This document shows positions 1 to 10,900 of a stretch of 64,000 nucleotides of DNA, piece by piece. The position numbers were made by a program, and so were the translations under genes. This stretch comes from Sipunculus nudus (lineage: Eukaryota; Annelida; Sipuncula; Golfingiida; Sipunculidae), in the NCBI GenBank assembly GCA_026874595.1, contig CM049308.1:24640367-24704366 (forward strand), written 5' to 3'. Below the pieces are notes generated by a model that did no database searches, had not been told where the DNA came from, and worked only from the letters and a program-made list of their open reading frames with translations. The first letter of the stretch is position 1; each line of letters opens with the position of its first letter.

Positions 1-56
1 TCCAACAGGGCTATGCTTATAGTGAATCATTCACCCTGCTTATTTCCACATTAATT
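1..56 (-). repeat. Fragment of dispersed repeat R1, cut by the LTR element
   Basis: These 56 bases match the same part of repeats at about 30749-30804 and 35592-35647 (starting TCCAACAGGGCTAT) and, in reverse, the repeats at 47.97-48.50 kb and 52.40-52.92 kb. The match stops exactly where the LTR begins, so the retrotransposon landed inside an R1 copy. The expected continuation of R1 was not clearly found after the right LTR, so no target-site duplication could be shown. Confidence 0.75.
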
Positions 57-874
57 TGTTACAGGTGCTCTTTTCATTGTCTGACACGGGCGTAACTCGT
101 GTTGTAGCGCCCTCGCCAGGCCGCGTATTGCATTCTTAGTTTAATCCGTACTGGTTGAACTCTCGTTGTCATGCTAGCTTGGGGCTTTCTCGCCTGGCTG
201 GGTCATGTGTGCACCCTAGTATGTTGAGACACAGCGATGTTTTTCTAGATGATTCCAGTAACGCGTGTTTACTGTGTGTTGTGTGTGGATTCTTTGGACT
301 GTTCGAGAAGTGGACAATTCTTGGCTTGGGGTGAGAGGTTATAAATAGGGGGCTCTGTTTTGAGCAGGGAGAGAGGTTAAAGAATATTCCAGCGGACACA
401 GACGTGTTTATGTCAGTTTGTGGGACCTGTCCGATTATCCAGTAATTTCAGGAATTCTACTATTACTAACTCTATACAATTTAATGCTGCCTGCCTAAAG
501 TTTACTTTCTGGATTGTTACAAGAGCTTTACATTGGCCTGTTATTCTCCGAGAGTATACATTTAAAGAACTTGTCGCTGTGGCGGTGATGGTATCCAGGT
601 ACTGTGCACTTTGTTTATTAGGCTGTGTGATTATATTGATTTGATGTTATACTGTTTTTGTACTGTGTAATTGTATTGATTTAGTGTACTGTAATGTTAG
701 GGTTGTTTTAAGAATAAATTATAGTTATTTGTTAACAAAAAACCACTGACTTCTTTATTCATTCCCCTAGACGTTTCACGCTGCCTAGTATTACAGAATC
801 TGATTTTTTTATCTCCATTACAAAATTTGTGTTCATCACGCAGACGTGATCTGTTTATATTTAGTTCCGTAACA
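57..874 (+). repeat. Left (5') LTR
   Basis: The 818-bp repeat starts TGTTAC and ends GTAACA, a perfect 6-bp inverted terminus. A TATA box (TATAAATA, 340-347) and a polyadenylation signal (AATAAA, 713-718) mark U3 and R. Its first ~130 bp and last ~90 bp recur in the right LTR. The primer-binding site starts 7 bases downstream. Confidence 0.85.
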
Positions 875-880
875 AGAAAT

Positions 881-898
881 TGGGGGCTCGTCCGGGAT
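881..898 (+). other. Primer-binding site, tRNA-Pro type
   Basis: TGGGGGCTCGTCCGGGAT is the complement of the 3' end of tRNA-Pro including CCA, the same 18-base primer site used by murine leukaemia virus-type retroelements. It lies just inside the left LTR, where minus-strand priming is expected. Confidence 0.85.
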
Positions 899-1048
899 GC
901 TTAATAGTTTTGACAATTTATTAGGCCCCGACCTGTACACATTGTTTTATCATACATTGTTCACAAGGTTACATATTGTTTACAGTACATTGTTTACAAG
1001 ATTTATCTCAGTGATTTTTTGTTATTGTTTTAACATCTTAACAGGGCA

Positions 1049-2404
1049 GATTTCAAACCTGAGACATTTGGTTACGATCCCGACCCTGATCAACTTGAAC
1101 AGTTGACAAAGGAACAGTTGTTGCGTTTAGGACAACACTTAGGGCTAAGTGTGAAAAAAAGCTTTGAGAGAGCCTGATATCATTGCTAAAATCATTGCAA
1201 GATCTAGTTAGCAAAGGTTTATTTGAAGAAAGTGAAGTTGAAACATAAAAAAAATGACAGCCTTGCTATGCAATTAGAATTAAAAAAGTTGAAAATGCAA
1301 CATGAGCTAGCATTTAAATAGTTAGAGAGGGAAGTTGAGTTAAAACGACTGGAGTTAGAAGGACTTAAACTAGAACATAGTCTAAGTGCTGCCCTAACTC
1401 ACAGTTTTGATGTTACTAAACGAATTAGACTTGTCACACCTTTTCAAGAAAAAGAGGTTGATAAATATTTCTTACACTTTGAGAAGGTAGCTGAAAATTT
1501 AAGATGGCCTAAGGAAAATTGGACTATGCTGTTACAAAGTGTATTGACTGGCAAAGCCAGAGAAATTTATAAAGAGCTTTCAGTAGAAGCTGCTGCTGAC
1601 TATGACCTGGTAAACGGTTAATCCTGAGGCTTACGCCATCAATTCAGAAATTGAGAAAAGCGCAAAAATCAGACCTACGTCGAATTTGCTAGGAGTAAAG
1701 AGCAGTTGTTTGATCGCTGGTGTAGTTCTAAAAATGTAATAAAAGATTGTGACAATTTGCGCCAGTTGATTTTGCTTGAAGAATTTAAGCGCTGCATTAA
1801 CGCAGATGTTAAAACTTTTCTTGATGAGAAAAGTCCTGAATCACTTGACATTGCTGCTCAATTAGCTGATGATTATTCATTAACATACAAAATGTCATTT
1901 TCTAGCAAATCAAACCAGCCATTCACAAACAAGAATGTAAATCAGTATGGTCAAAAGAAGTTTACAGCGCAGTCACCCAGTACTAGTAGTCCTGTTAGTT
2001 CAGCAAAGTCCATTGCTACATCTAAGTCCACGTCCACTGTGTGTAAGTCCAACCAAGGCCAGTCATTTTCAAAGAAAATCTGTAATTACTGCAAGAAGGA
2101 AGGTCATCTAATATCTGACTGCTGGAAACTTGCGAATAAACCAAATAGCAAACCTTCTGGTTTTGTTTCAAAATCTATGCATTGCATAGTACAAGAGTCA
2201 GGCTCTTTTCATGTAAATAAGGGGTACAACTCCTTTATTGACTCTGGTAAAGAGTTTGATGCTACGGAGGCACAAGTGCCGTCTGAATCCAAAGTAGAAT
2301 CCGTAGCTTGTGGGGTAAAAACCTCAGCTGATTCCTGCGAGGAATTTAATAAGGCTAGGTCCTTTCAAGACTCCTGCGAGGAGTATTCTCTGGATAAGGC
2401 TTAG
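1049..2404 (+). pseudogene. gag remnant (SCAN-related capsid plus CCHC zinc knuckle)
   Basis: Degenerate gag of the LTR element. Readable blocks are a leucine-rich N-terminal part (LEQLTKEQLL, about 1091-1120), a charged coiled-coil-like part, and a capsid segment (HFEKVAENLRWPKENW onward, about 1477-1620) that continues in another frame as the intact stretch 1706-2404. That stretch contains the knuckle CNYCKKEGHLISDC (C-x2-C-x4-H-x4-C). The capsid C-terminal part looks like the Gmr1-type gag from which the vertebrate SCAN domain is thought to derive. In-frame stops at 1319-1321 and 1619-1621, a frameshift near the A-run at 1154-1160, and a TAG at 2402-2404 break it. Repeated DSCEE-like acidic units follow the knuckle. 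Confidence 0.8.
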
Positions 2405-2563
2405 TTCTTTGATGACTCTTGCGAGAGTATTTCAAATAAGGCCAGGTCCTCTTATGACAAACAGAAGTTTGTTTCTGCTGAGGAAAGTTCCTCTGTTGAC
2501 TCCCATGAGGAGTTTGGTGATAAAAAGGATGTAGATTCCTTAAATGACTCTGAAAAAGAGTTT

Positions 2564-3054
2564 ATGACTGACACTGTCAATGTCAGTTCTTTGTTTAATG
2601 AAGCTGAGGAAGTAGATTCCTCTCCTGACTCTGAAATGCAGTTATTTGAGCTATTCATACATGTTGGTTTTGTATCACTTTCAAGTGATTTTTCAGACTC
2701 TACCGTTATTAAAATTTTGAGGGACACTGGTTCAGGCCAGACTCTCATGTTAGCAAACACTTTGCAATTTTCTAATAGGTCTTTTACTGGTACACATGCA
2801 CTTGGTAATGGTGTGTTTACAGACAGGCACACTTCAGGTCCGCTTCACAGTATCCATTTAAGTCAGATTTGATTTCTGGGAATATTACTGTGGGCATAAG
2901 AACTACTTTACCCTTTAAGGGAATTCAGTTGCTACTAGGCAATGAAGTTGCAGGTGACAATGTACAGCCTGTACCGATAGTGACAGAAAAGCCGTCACTT
3001 GATCAGGACACTAATCCGGAAAGTCAGAAAATTCCTGGTTTATATCCTTTATGA
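2564..3054 (+). pseudogene. Retroelement aspartic protease remnant
   Basis: The segment carries the active-site motif DTGSGQTLML (about 2725-2754) in the same frame as the end of gag, so gag and PR were probably one reading frame before the stop at 2402. The C-terminal part with LLLGNEVAGD, like the family's conserved LGxD-type strand, lies in another frame starting near 2869, so there is a frameshift around 2870. An acidic linker leads to the integrase. Non-functional as it stands. Confidence 0.75.
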
Positions 3055-3180
3055 GCTGTAACTAGATCTATGGCCAGGAAAAACACACATGAGGATAATG
3101 GTCCAGATAATAACACTCTGGGAGTCACTGGTGACTCGTCTAACGACTCGCCCGTAGAGGATGCAGCATTCTCAAGGTCA

Positions 3181-4556
3181 GAACTTATCGCGGAATAGCA
3201 TAAGGACCCTGATATTTCATGTATGTTTCCCAGGGCAGTTTCTAAAGATGAGCTGTCACAGAACCCAGTTTGTTTCTATGTCAGAAATGGAGTGCTTATG
3301 CGTAAATGGCGATCACAAAATGTATGCACTGATGATGAGTGGGCTATCAAACATCAAATAGTAATGCCCAAAAGCTTTCGCAGTGAAGTTCTAAGCATGG
3401 CACATGAGGCTCCTTTGTCTGGCCATTTAGGTATAAATAAAACTTATCAGAAAGTTAGTACACACTTCTATTGGCCTAACCTCAGGAAAGATGTTGTACA
3501 ATATTGTAAATCATGCCATACATGGTAGGCAAGCCCTATCAGAATCCTCCTAAGGCCATACTTAGGCCTATTCCTGCTTTTGATGAACCATTCAGTAAGA
3601 TTATTGTTGATTGTGTTGGACCACTGCCCAAAACAAAATCTGGACATGAATACTTGCTGACAATAATGTGCGCATCAACCAGGTTCCCTGAGGTAATACC
3701 ATTGCGCAAAATTAATGCCAAAAGTGTCGTCAAAGCTCTGACCAAGTTTTTTACAACTTTTGGATTACCAAAATCCGCCCAGTCTGACCAAGGGTCTAAT
3801 TTTATGTCTGGCTTATTCCAACAAGTTATGCTTGAGCTAGGTATAAAACAGTACAGCTCTTCGCCATACCATCCTGAAAGTCAGGGCGCCCTTGAGCGTT
3901 TTCACCAGACATTAAAAAACATGATCAGAACTTATTGCTATGACACACAGAAAGACTGGGTTGAAGGAATCCACATATTGTTGTTTGCTGTCAGAGAATC
4001 CTTTCAAGAGTCCTTGGGTTTAAGTCCCTTTGAACTAGTTTTTGGACACTCCGTTCGCGGACCCTTGAAACTGCTTAAAGAAAAACTCTTGTGTGAAAAT
4101 CCTGATTCTCTTAGTTTACTGCAGTATGTCTCAGGCTTTCGCATTAAACTACACAATGCTTGTGAGATTGCAAAGACAAATCTAAAATCTGCACAAAGTA
4201 AAATGAAAACAGAGTATGACAAGCACACTGTAAGTAGGACGTTTGAGCCTAGCGAAAAGGTCCTTGCCTTACTTCCCATCCCTGGCAGACCTCTGCAAGC
4301 TAGGTATTTTGGTCCTTACATTGTTGACAAGAAAGTCATTGATTTAAATTACATACTGTTGACACCAGATAGACGTAAGAAGAAACAACTGTGCCATGTT
4401 CACATGTTGAAATCATATTATGTCAGAAATAGCACATCAGATGTTGTACAAAATGTTACTGCTGTTAATTGTGTAAACCCTGACCCTGACCCATTTAAAG
4501 TAGATACTGATTGTAAGTGTGATGTAGACATTCAGTGTGGTACAGAACCATTATAA
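3181..4556 (+). pseudogene. Retroelement integrase, mostly preserved
   Basis: The N-terminal zinc-binding module (HEAPLSGHLG then CKSCHT; H-x6-H and C-x2-C) is read from about 3223 and is cut by a TAG at about 3526-3528. The catalytic core then runs open for 347 codons from 3513. The core shows VDCVGP (first Asp), SDQGSNF (second Asp) and GALERFHQ (Glu), with 35 residues between the second Asp and the Glu, so DD35E is intact. A C-terminal RYFGPYIV block matches the GPY/F module; no chromodomain is seen. It sits between protease and RT, which is unusual for Ty3/gypsy. Confidence 0.85.
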
Positions 4557-4629
4557 AACTCAGACGTGCTTAAAAACCTGGATACCAAACTGTCACACCT
4601 TACCTCACAACAACAACAAGACCTAAAGA

Positions 4630-5957
4630 ACCTGCTGCGGAATTATGAACATTTGTTTAGTGACATTCCAACGCGAACTAACGTTGTGCCATGACGTCGA
4701 TATTGGCGAGACAAGCGCAGTCAAGCAACATCCATATAGACTGAATCCAGAAAAGCAAAAGTATCTACAGGATGAGATTCAATATTTGCTGGACAATGAT
4801 TTTATTGAACCTAGTAACACTAACTGGAGTTCACCATGTATTCTTGTGCCAAAACCTGATGGAAGTTACCGTATGTGCACAGATTATCGAAAACTGAACT
4901 CTGTCACCAAGACTGACAAGTTCCCGATTCCGAGGATCGATTATTGTATTGATAGAGTCGGTAGCTCCAGATATGTCTCCAAGTTTGACTTGCTAAAAGG
5001 ATTCTGGCTAGAACGAGCGAAAGAAGTGTCCGCCTTTATGACGCCGCAAGGACTGTACCAGTATAAAGTTATGCCGTTTGGCATGAAGAACTCGCCAGCC
5101 ACGTTCCAGCGCCTCATCCAAATGGTTGTCAAGGACAGGGCTGCGACGTATATATTGATAACCCTATCGTGTACAGTGACACCTGGGAGAAACATCTGCA
5201 AATTCTTCGCGACCTCTTCGAAAGACTCAGTGAAGCACGTCTGACCGTCAACTAAGTAAAATCTTAGTTTTGTCATGCACAAGGTACATTTTTGGGTCAT
5301 ATTGTAGGACAGGGTCAGGCAAAACCTGTTGATGCTAAGATAAGTGCTATTTTCTGCATTTCCTAGACAAAAAAACAAACAGCAAATAATGCGTTTTCTT
5401 GGTATGGTTGGGTACTACAGGAAGTTTTGTCCAAATTTTGCTGTTGTAGCTGAACCTTTGACAAATTTGTTAAAGAAGAAACACAAGTTTGTATGGAGTG
5501 TTCAGTGTGAAAATGCATTTCAGAATTTGAAAGCAATTCTGCAAAGTTCACCAGTTTTAGCATCTCCAGACTTTTCTGTACCTTTTACGTTAGCTGTAGA
5601 TGCTAGTGATACGTTGCTGATGCTGTGTTGTTACAAAAAGGCAATGATGGCATAGATCATCCAATTTGTTATTTCTCAAGAAAGTTTAATGCAAACCAGA
5701 AAAACTGCTCCACTATTGAAAAAGAATGTTTGGCTTTGATATTGGCGTTGCAACATTTTGAAGTTTATGTTACTTCATCAGTGAGGCCTATCATTGTCTT
5801 CAGTGATCACAATCCCCTTACGTTCATGAACAGGTTGAAGTGTAAAAATCAAAGATTGTTGAAATGGAGTTTGTTCTTACAGGATTACAATTTTGATATC
5901 ATACACATTAAAGGGAAAGACAATGTACTTGCTGATTGCTTATCGAGATGTCTATGA
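4630..5957 (+). pseudogene. Reverse transcriptase and RNase H remnant
   Basis: RT motifs appear in order from about 4725: SSPCILVPKPDGS, DYRKLNSVT, KFDLLKGFW and MPFGMKNSPATFQR. About four codons are missing after KGFW, and the YxDD site at about 5150 reads YIDNP, so the catalytic pair is lost. Frameshifts follow at about 5150, 5255 and 5365. RNase H begins near 5570 with FTLAVDASD and continues in another frame (5625-5957) with TIEKECLALILAL, FSDHNPLTF and KGKDNVLADCLSR, typical of gypsy RNase H. Integrase precedes this block instead of following it. Confidence 0.85.
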
Positions 5958-6061
5958 AATGTTGTAAACAGGATGTTTATGTAATGTTGTAAATAAGATG
6001 ATTTTTGAGATGTTGTAAGGATTTAGTGATTTTTTTCCGTGAAAACTTTCTTTTTTCTTAC

Positions 6062-6072
6062 AGGAGGGGGAG
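6062..6072 (+). other. Polypurine tract of the LTR element
   Basis: AGGAGGGGGAG lies directly before the right LTR start (TGTTACCGGTGC at 6073), the expected plus-strand priming site. Confidence 0.75.
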
Positions 6073-6327
6073 TGTTACCGGTGCTCTTTTTATTATGTGA
6101 CACAGGCGTAACTCCTGTTGTGGCGCTCGTGTCTGGCCGCGTATTACATTCTGTGTTTAATCCGTACTGGTTGAACTCTTGTTGTTATGCTGGCTTGGGG
6201 CAAGATCACGAGTACACCATGGTGTGTAGAGGCACTGCCTAGTGTTACATAATTTGATTTTTTTTTTATCTACGTTACAGAATTTGTGTTCTCCACGCAT
6301 ACGTGATCTGTTTATATTAGAATAACA
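6073..6327 (+). repeat. Right (3') LTR with large internal deletion
   Basis: The first ~130 bp match the left LTR start and the last ~90 bp match its end (GCCTAGTGTTAC to GATCTGTTTATAT), but roughly 575 bp corresponding to left-LTR positions about 190-765 are absent. The end is ragged: AATAACA instead of CCGTAACA. Confidence 0.75.
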
Positions 6328-6449
6328 ATAATAACATAATAATTTTAAATAATGACATATGGTTATGTTGGTTAAATTTTTTCCAGTGTGTATTTGAATC
6401 AGCTTCTCACAATCCTTTATTGTGTTCAAGTGAGCCACATTCAAATCCT

Positions 6450-7200
6450 GAAATGAGAACGGATTGGGAACTTTATAGGCTAATTTTCAAATTATTTGCA
6501 TGTGCATGCAGACTTACTATTTTTTTCTTTATACTATATTATTAATTATATTACTAAACTATAATCCCTCAAAAATATTATTTCCAATGATTGTTTCCTC
6601 AGGCATGGTTTTCTCAATGTTAGAAGTGTAAGAAACCAGCTGGGTTTAGATTGTGCTCCAAATGGCAAGGGCCATTCCCGGTTTCGAAATTTTTTCGAGG
6701 TCAGGTTTGGATGGGCGCACCGTGGTACGACAGGAAGGTACTCCCAGGACAGTCTTGGGAAGGAGATTTGTCTGTTAAGGGATTTTGCTGGCCATTGCAC
6801 CCGTATCTCACATGTAGAAGCCGGGGAAACGCTACGTGGATGACCGCACCCTCATCCTCAATTTACAAGAGGCTTCCTACCATGAACAGATAACGCCCTT
6901 CTTACTCAGATTCGAAATCCTTTCAAAAACCAGATATTGCTGACGCTTTCAGGTTCCTCGGATAAACCAATTCTGATAGGGTTGCACGCTCTTTCCCCAG
7001 TTTATTATACATACCACATATATCTGATAGTTAAATCGGAGCTTTTATAGAAGCGTAAGATTTCCGCTGCCATTAATGTAAGCTATAGATGGCGCTAACA
7101 GTAATGAACATACCTGAACAGTGCCCCAAGTTCAACGCAAAATTAAATTGTGAGTCCAATTCTGGGCAGTGTGAACAGTCCAGTATAAGACACTGGTTGA
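6450..7200 (-). repeat. 3' flank of duplicated block A
   Basis: No gene seen. This stretch is an inverted paralogue of 54.45-55.70 kb (downstream of gene C): both share the tract around CAACCCTATCAGAATGG, the AAAACCAGATATTGCTGA tract and the TTATTTGCATGTGCATGCA tract. It marks the 3' side of the duplicated gene block. The short open frames here are not conserved as protein. Confidence 0.6.
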
Positions 7201-7241
7201 CCAGGTCTGTAGGACAGTCATAATTGTTACCATTCTACATA

Positions 7242-7291
7242 CTATATATATTTATATATACATATATACATACATATATATAAAGATAGAT

Positions 7292-7332
<41 letters not shown>
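7242..7332. repeat. TA-rich microsatellite
   Basis: Long alternating TA tract with minor interruptions. Confidence 0.9.
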
Positions 7333-7335
<3 letters not shown>

Positions 7336-7574
7336 AGCGATGAATGTATTCATTTGGATCGTCAGTAATGGATACTGACGTTGCAATTACTATGGAGAGA
7401 ACAAGCTAATAACGGGAACTGGCTGAATAATTATGTTTTGATATTGTCGATATTGTTGAATGTTAAACGCGGCCATGAAGGTTAACCACTCTTTTGATTA
7501 AACGCACTTCCTTTGATAATGATTATACTACGACAATTTCCTCAGCCCTCATACATGCAACGACAACAACAACA

Positions 7575-7647
7575 GTCATATTGGTAACAGTTTTATTTGG
7601 TACCCTTTCAGATTGACTGCACGGTTCTCTTAGATGCAGCTGATAAC
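7575..7647 (-). other. Gene A 3' UTR exon with polyadenylation signal
   Basis: On the minus strand, TATATTTCAG precedes the exon (first base 7647) and AATAAA lies at 7597-7592. The donor of the preceding exon is CGTAAG/GTAAGCGG at 7885/7884, so a 237-bp intron (7648-7884) interrupts the 3' UTR. The same layout is conserved in B and C. The 3' end position is inferred. Confidence 0.7.
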
Positions 7648-7900
7648 CTGAAATATATCAATTAAAGTGTTTGATATAATACCGATGTATCATTAGAAAA
7701 AAAAGAATATATGCTACATCTGTATAGCACAAAGAATCCATGAATTTGCATAAAAGTCACAGTTATACATTTAATATTATTTTAAATTACTGAGCAGCAA
7801 GGATCATGTTTCGTCTATCGATCCCTATGAATATTCATATGTATGTACTTAGGCCCTGTGCATAATCCAGTGTTGACCGCTTACCTTACGTACGACTGTC

Positions 7901-10900
7901 TCATGGCTGTGTACACTCCTCTGGGGCCGTTGCGTTTTGATAACAGCAAAACTGGCCTTCAGGGCAGCCATTGTCACCTGGGTTAGGGCATGTCGAATGT
8001 GGATGACAAGCCGGACCATCACGTGATTGACAGTCACCCCCCATATCTGGGCCGCATGAATCCTGGGAGAGGCTCACTGGAAATATACGCACGAATTCTG
8101 TGAGAGACTGACTGCCATTATACGTATCGATTCTATGACAGAGTCATTTCAAGTATACGAATGAATTTCGGGAGAGTCTCCGAATAAGCACACTAATGAA
8201 TTCGACGCAAATTTGAATTCAAATTTAATTACATATCATACCTTAACATTTGTTAAAATAATATTTTCTAAATCCTTCTAATGAGCCATCGAAAAAAAGA
8301 TAATTTAAGAAAATGTGGTCACGATATAGTAATTTGAGGGTCTCCTAGTTCTCAATGGACTCTTCAATGAGACTTCATCGGTTATTGAACCTTCGCAGAT
8401 AGTTTATTAAATTTCCCATAATATATATTATTCTAAAAAAGAAATATCTTCTAAAATAATATTTTATAGCAGTCACATATTTTCGGGGAATAAGACCAGT
8501 CACATAATCAACCACGTCCGTTAAATTGTGTAACACCTGGTATAGTGATTCCTTAGATGAATGGTAAACATTCTGCACCAACTGCAAAGACGAAAAATAA
8601 TAAGATTTCTGGATCAGGAAAATTCAAACTCCTGTAGAAACATCATTTCCAAAAAATTCCACTTAGTTAAGTTTAATATATTCCTCTTGCTCGGAGGAAT
8701 TCATCCATATGATTTAAATGTTAGTGTTTATACACCTTATTCAAGAGACAGGGTTATTTAAAATTATGATAATCAGTCTACATCTTAAAACATATAAGAC
8801 CAACTTATTGCATGCAGTCAAGGTAATTGGTATCATGCAAAGCAGCCTCAGATGACAGCTTCTGATAGGATTATGTCATGTAAACACTCTAAAAATATAA
8901 CCAGCCAAATCAAACATGGCTACTCATGCAGGGACAGATCTGAACATTCAGATCATAGTTAAGAGTCGAAAAAGTTGAGTAACATAAACTTGAGATTTAA
9001 TGTAACATTCACAATTGCTGTATTAGGATTTTTTTTAATAAACTTTTAAAGGTAATCGGACCCCCACCCTTATGAATTTGCTCGAAAATTGACCTATCTA
9101 TGAACTCTGTGTGACCTTAATCGCAGATTCATGCAATGAATATTCATGAGCAAAGAAGTTGCGAGCAGCCAATCAAGTTCGCTTTTGAAATGTAAACAGT
9201 CAAACACCTGGCAAGCACTAAATTTGCATAGATAAGGCGACTCTCCAAAACAGAACACGTATATAGTCATCACCAGTTCCACTGTCCGAATGATTTCCAG
9301 GTTTATTTATTTTACAGACGAGACATTATAGAAAGTTCTCAGTAAAAGATCGCAGGAGCTATTCCGGCTACTGCCGACACAATAATAATGTCTTACCTTA
9401 CACTGAATTTGTATGAGACAAATAATAAAAAATAGGGGAAAACACTTCACAATGATCATGATATATTCATCACAGAGGTATAGCAATTCCATTTGATGAC
9501 GTCAGTCAATGCGACGTCACTCGGGACCGACCTCTCTGACGTCACTATTGTCTTACAAACGGCTGTCGCGACCATAGATGCAGAAAGCCTACTAGTGCAG
9601 CGGTTAACGGCAAAATACAGAAGAATTGTTCAGATTGTGATAAAAGTACCAAATTCGGTGGAGATGAAGTTTGGATAATACATTATCATTTTTAGCTCAG
9701 CTGACTGTAAGTCATCTGAGATATGGCGATCACCCTTTGTCCGTCGTCCGTCTGTCTGTCTGTCCGTCCGTCCGTCCGTTAACCTGGCACAAATCGTAAC
9801 CGCTGGACCTAGAAACTTGTAACTTGACATTCTGAGAGACCTATGAAAAATCTCCTTGGAAACCAGAAATTAGGTCTCTGTTACCCATATCCTTCGAGCT
9901 ATGGGGCCCCAAAGTACCCCCCCCCCCCAGAATAGTCAAAATTTTCATACAAAAACTTCAATATCTCAATAACTACAACACCGATGGTCATAATTTTTAG
10001 TATACATATTGATCAAGAGGTGTTTTATCAGTTCCTGCAGACTGGGTGCGCCCCCTTAATTTTTTTCAAATTTTCAGGAATTTTTTTCTCTGTTTTTTTA
10101 GGCCTTTAAAGATGTTGTTATCTGTCAACAGGGTACAAATAGTAACAACTGGGCCTAGATTCTTCATTCTTGTAATGCAAGGAGGCCCATGAAAAGTGTC
10201 TATGGAAACCTGAAATTAGGTCTCTGAAATTAGGTCACATATCCTTTGAGCAATGGCACTCCAAAGTACAGCTCAGAATAATGAAAAATTCGATACAAAA
10301 GCTGAAATATCTGAACAACTAATGCAGAGATAACCATAATTGTTTGCATGGATATTGATCATTGAGTGTTTCATCAGTTTCTGCAGACTGGTGGCACCAT
10401 CTGTATTTGTTCGGGTGTTTTTACGAATATTTTTCTCAATTTTTTAGACCTTTAAAGATATGAACATCTGTTAACAGGGCACAAATCATAACAACTGGAC
10501 CAAGAATCTTCATTCTTGACACACAGGGAGACCCATGAAAAGTCTCCATGGAAATCTGAAATTAGGTCTCTGTTACCCATATCTTTTAAGCTGTATGGCT
10601 CAAAAATACCCCCCAGAATAATGAAAAGTTTGATACAATACCTGCTGCATCTCAATAACTACAACACATATGTTCATGATTTATGGCATACATATTAATT
10701 ATGAGGTGTTCCGTCAGTTTCTCGCTACTGGGTGCGCCACCTATATTTAATTATTTTTTTCTAATTTTTTTTCTGTATTTTTGAGACCTTTAAGGATGCT
10801 GTCATCTGTTAACGTGGCACAAATTGTAACAACTGGACCTAGAATCATCATTCTTGTCATGCAAGGAAGCCCATGAAAAGTGTCTGTGGAAACCTGAAAT

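Larger units (their letters stand above)
57..6327 (+). mobile_element. Decayed Ty3/gypsy LTR retrotransposon, Gmr1-like domain order
   Basis: The element reads LTR, tRNA-Pro primer site, gag, aspartic protease, integrase, reverse transcriptase, RNase H, polypurine tract, LTR. Integrase lies upstream of RT, the reverse of ordinary Ty3/gypsy pol and the layout known for Gmr1-like elements. Sequence motifs (CCHC knuckle, DTGS protease site, HHCC and DD35E integrase, GPY/F-type C-terminus, gypsy-type RT and RH) assign it to Ty3/gypsy rather than Ty1/copia. Several stops and frameshifts in gag, PR, IN and RT, and a right LTR missing most of its interior, mean it is dead. No env-like ORF is seen. 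The right boundary is approximate by about 10 bases. Confidence 0.9.

Noticed and set aside
3513-4556. Intact host gene for an integrase-like protein
   Set aside because: Flanked by protease and RT of the same element with LTRs; the N-terminal zinc module is cut by a stop.
7849-8092. WAP (four-disulfide core) domain for the Cys peptides
   Set aside because: Only one Cys follows the CC doublet and the spacing before it differs from WAP; similarity is limited to the doublet and cysteine number.
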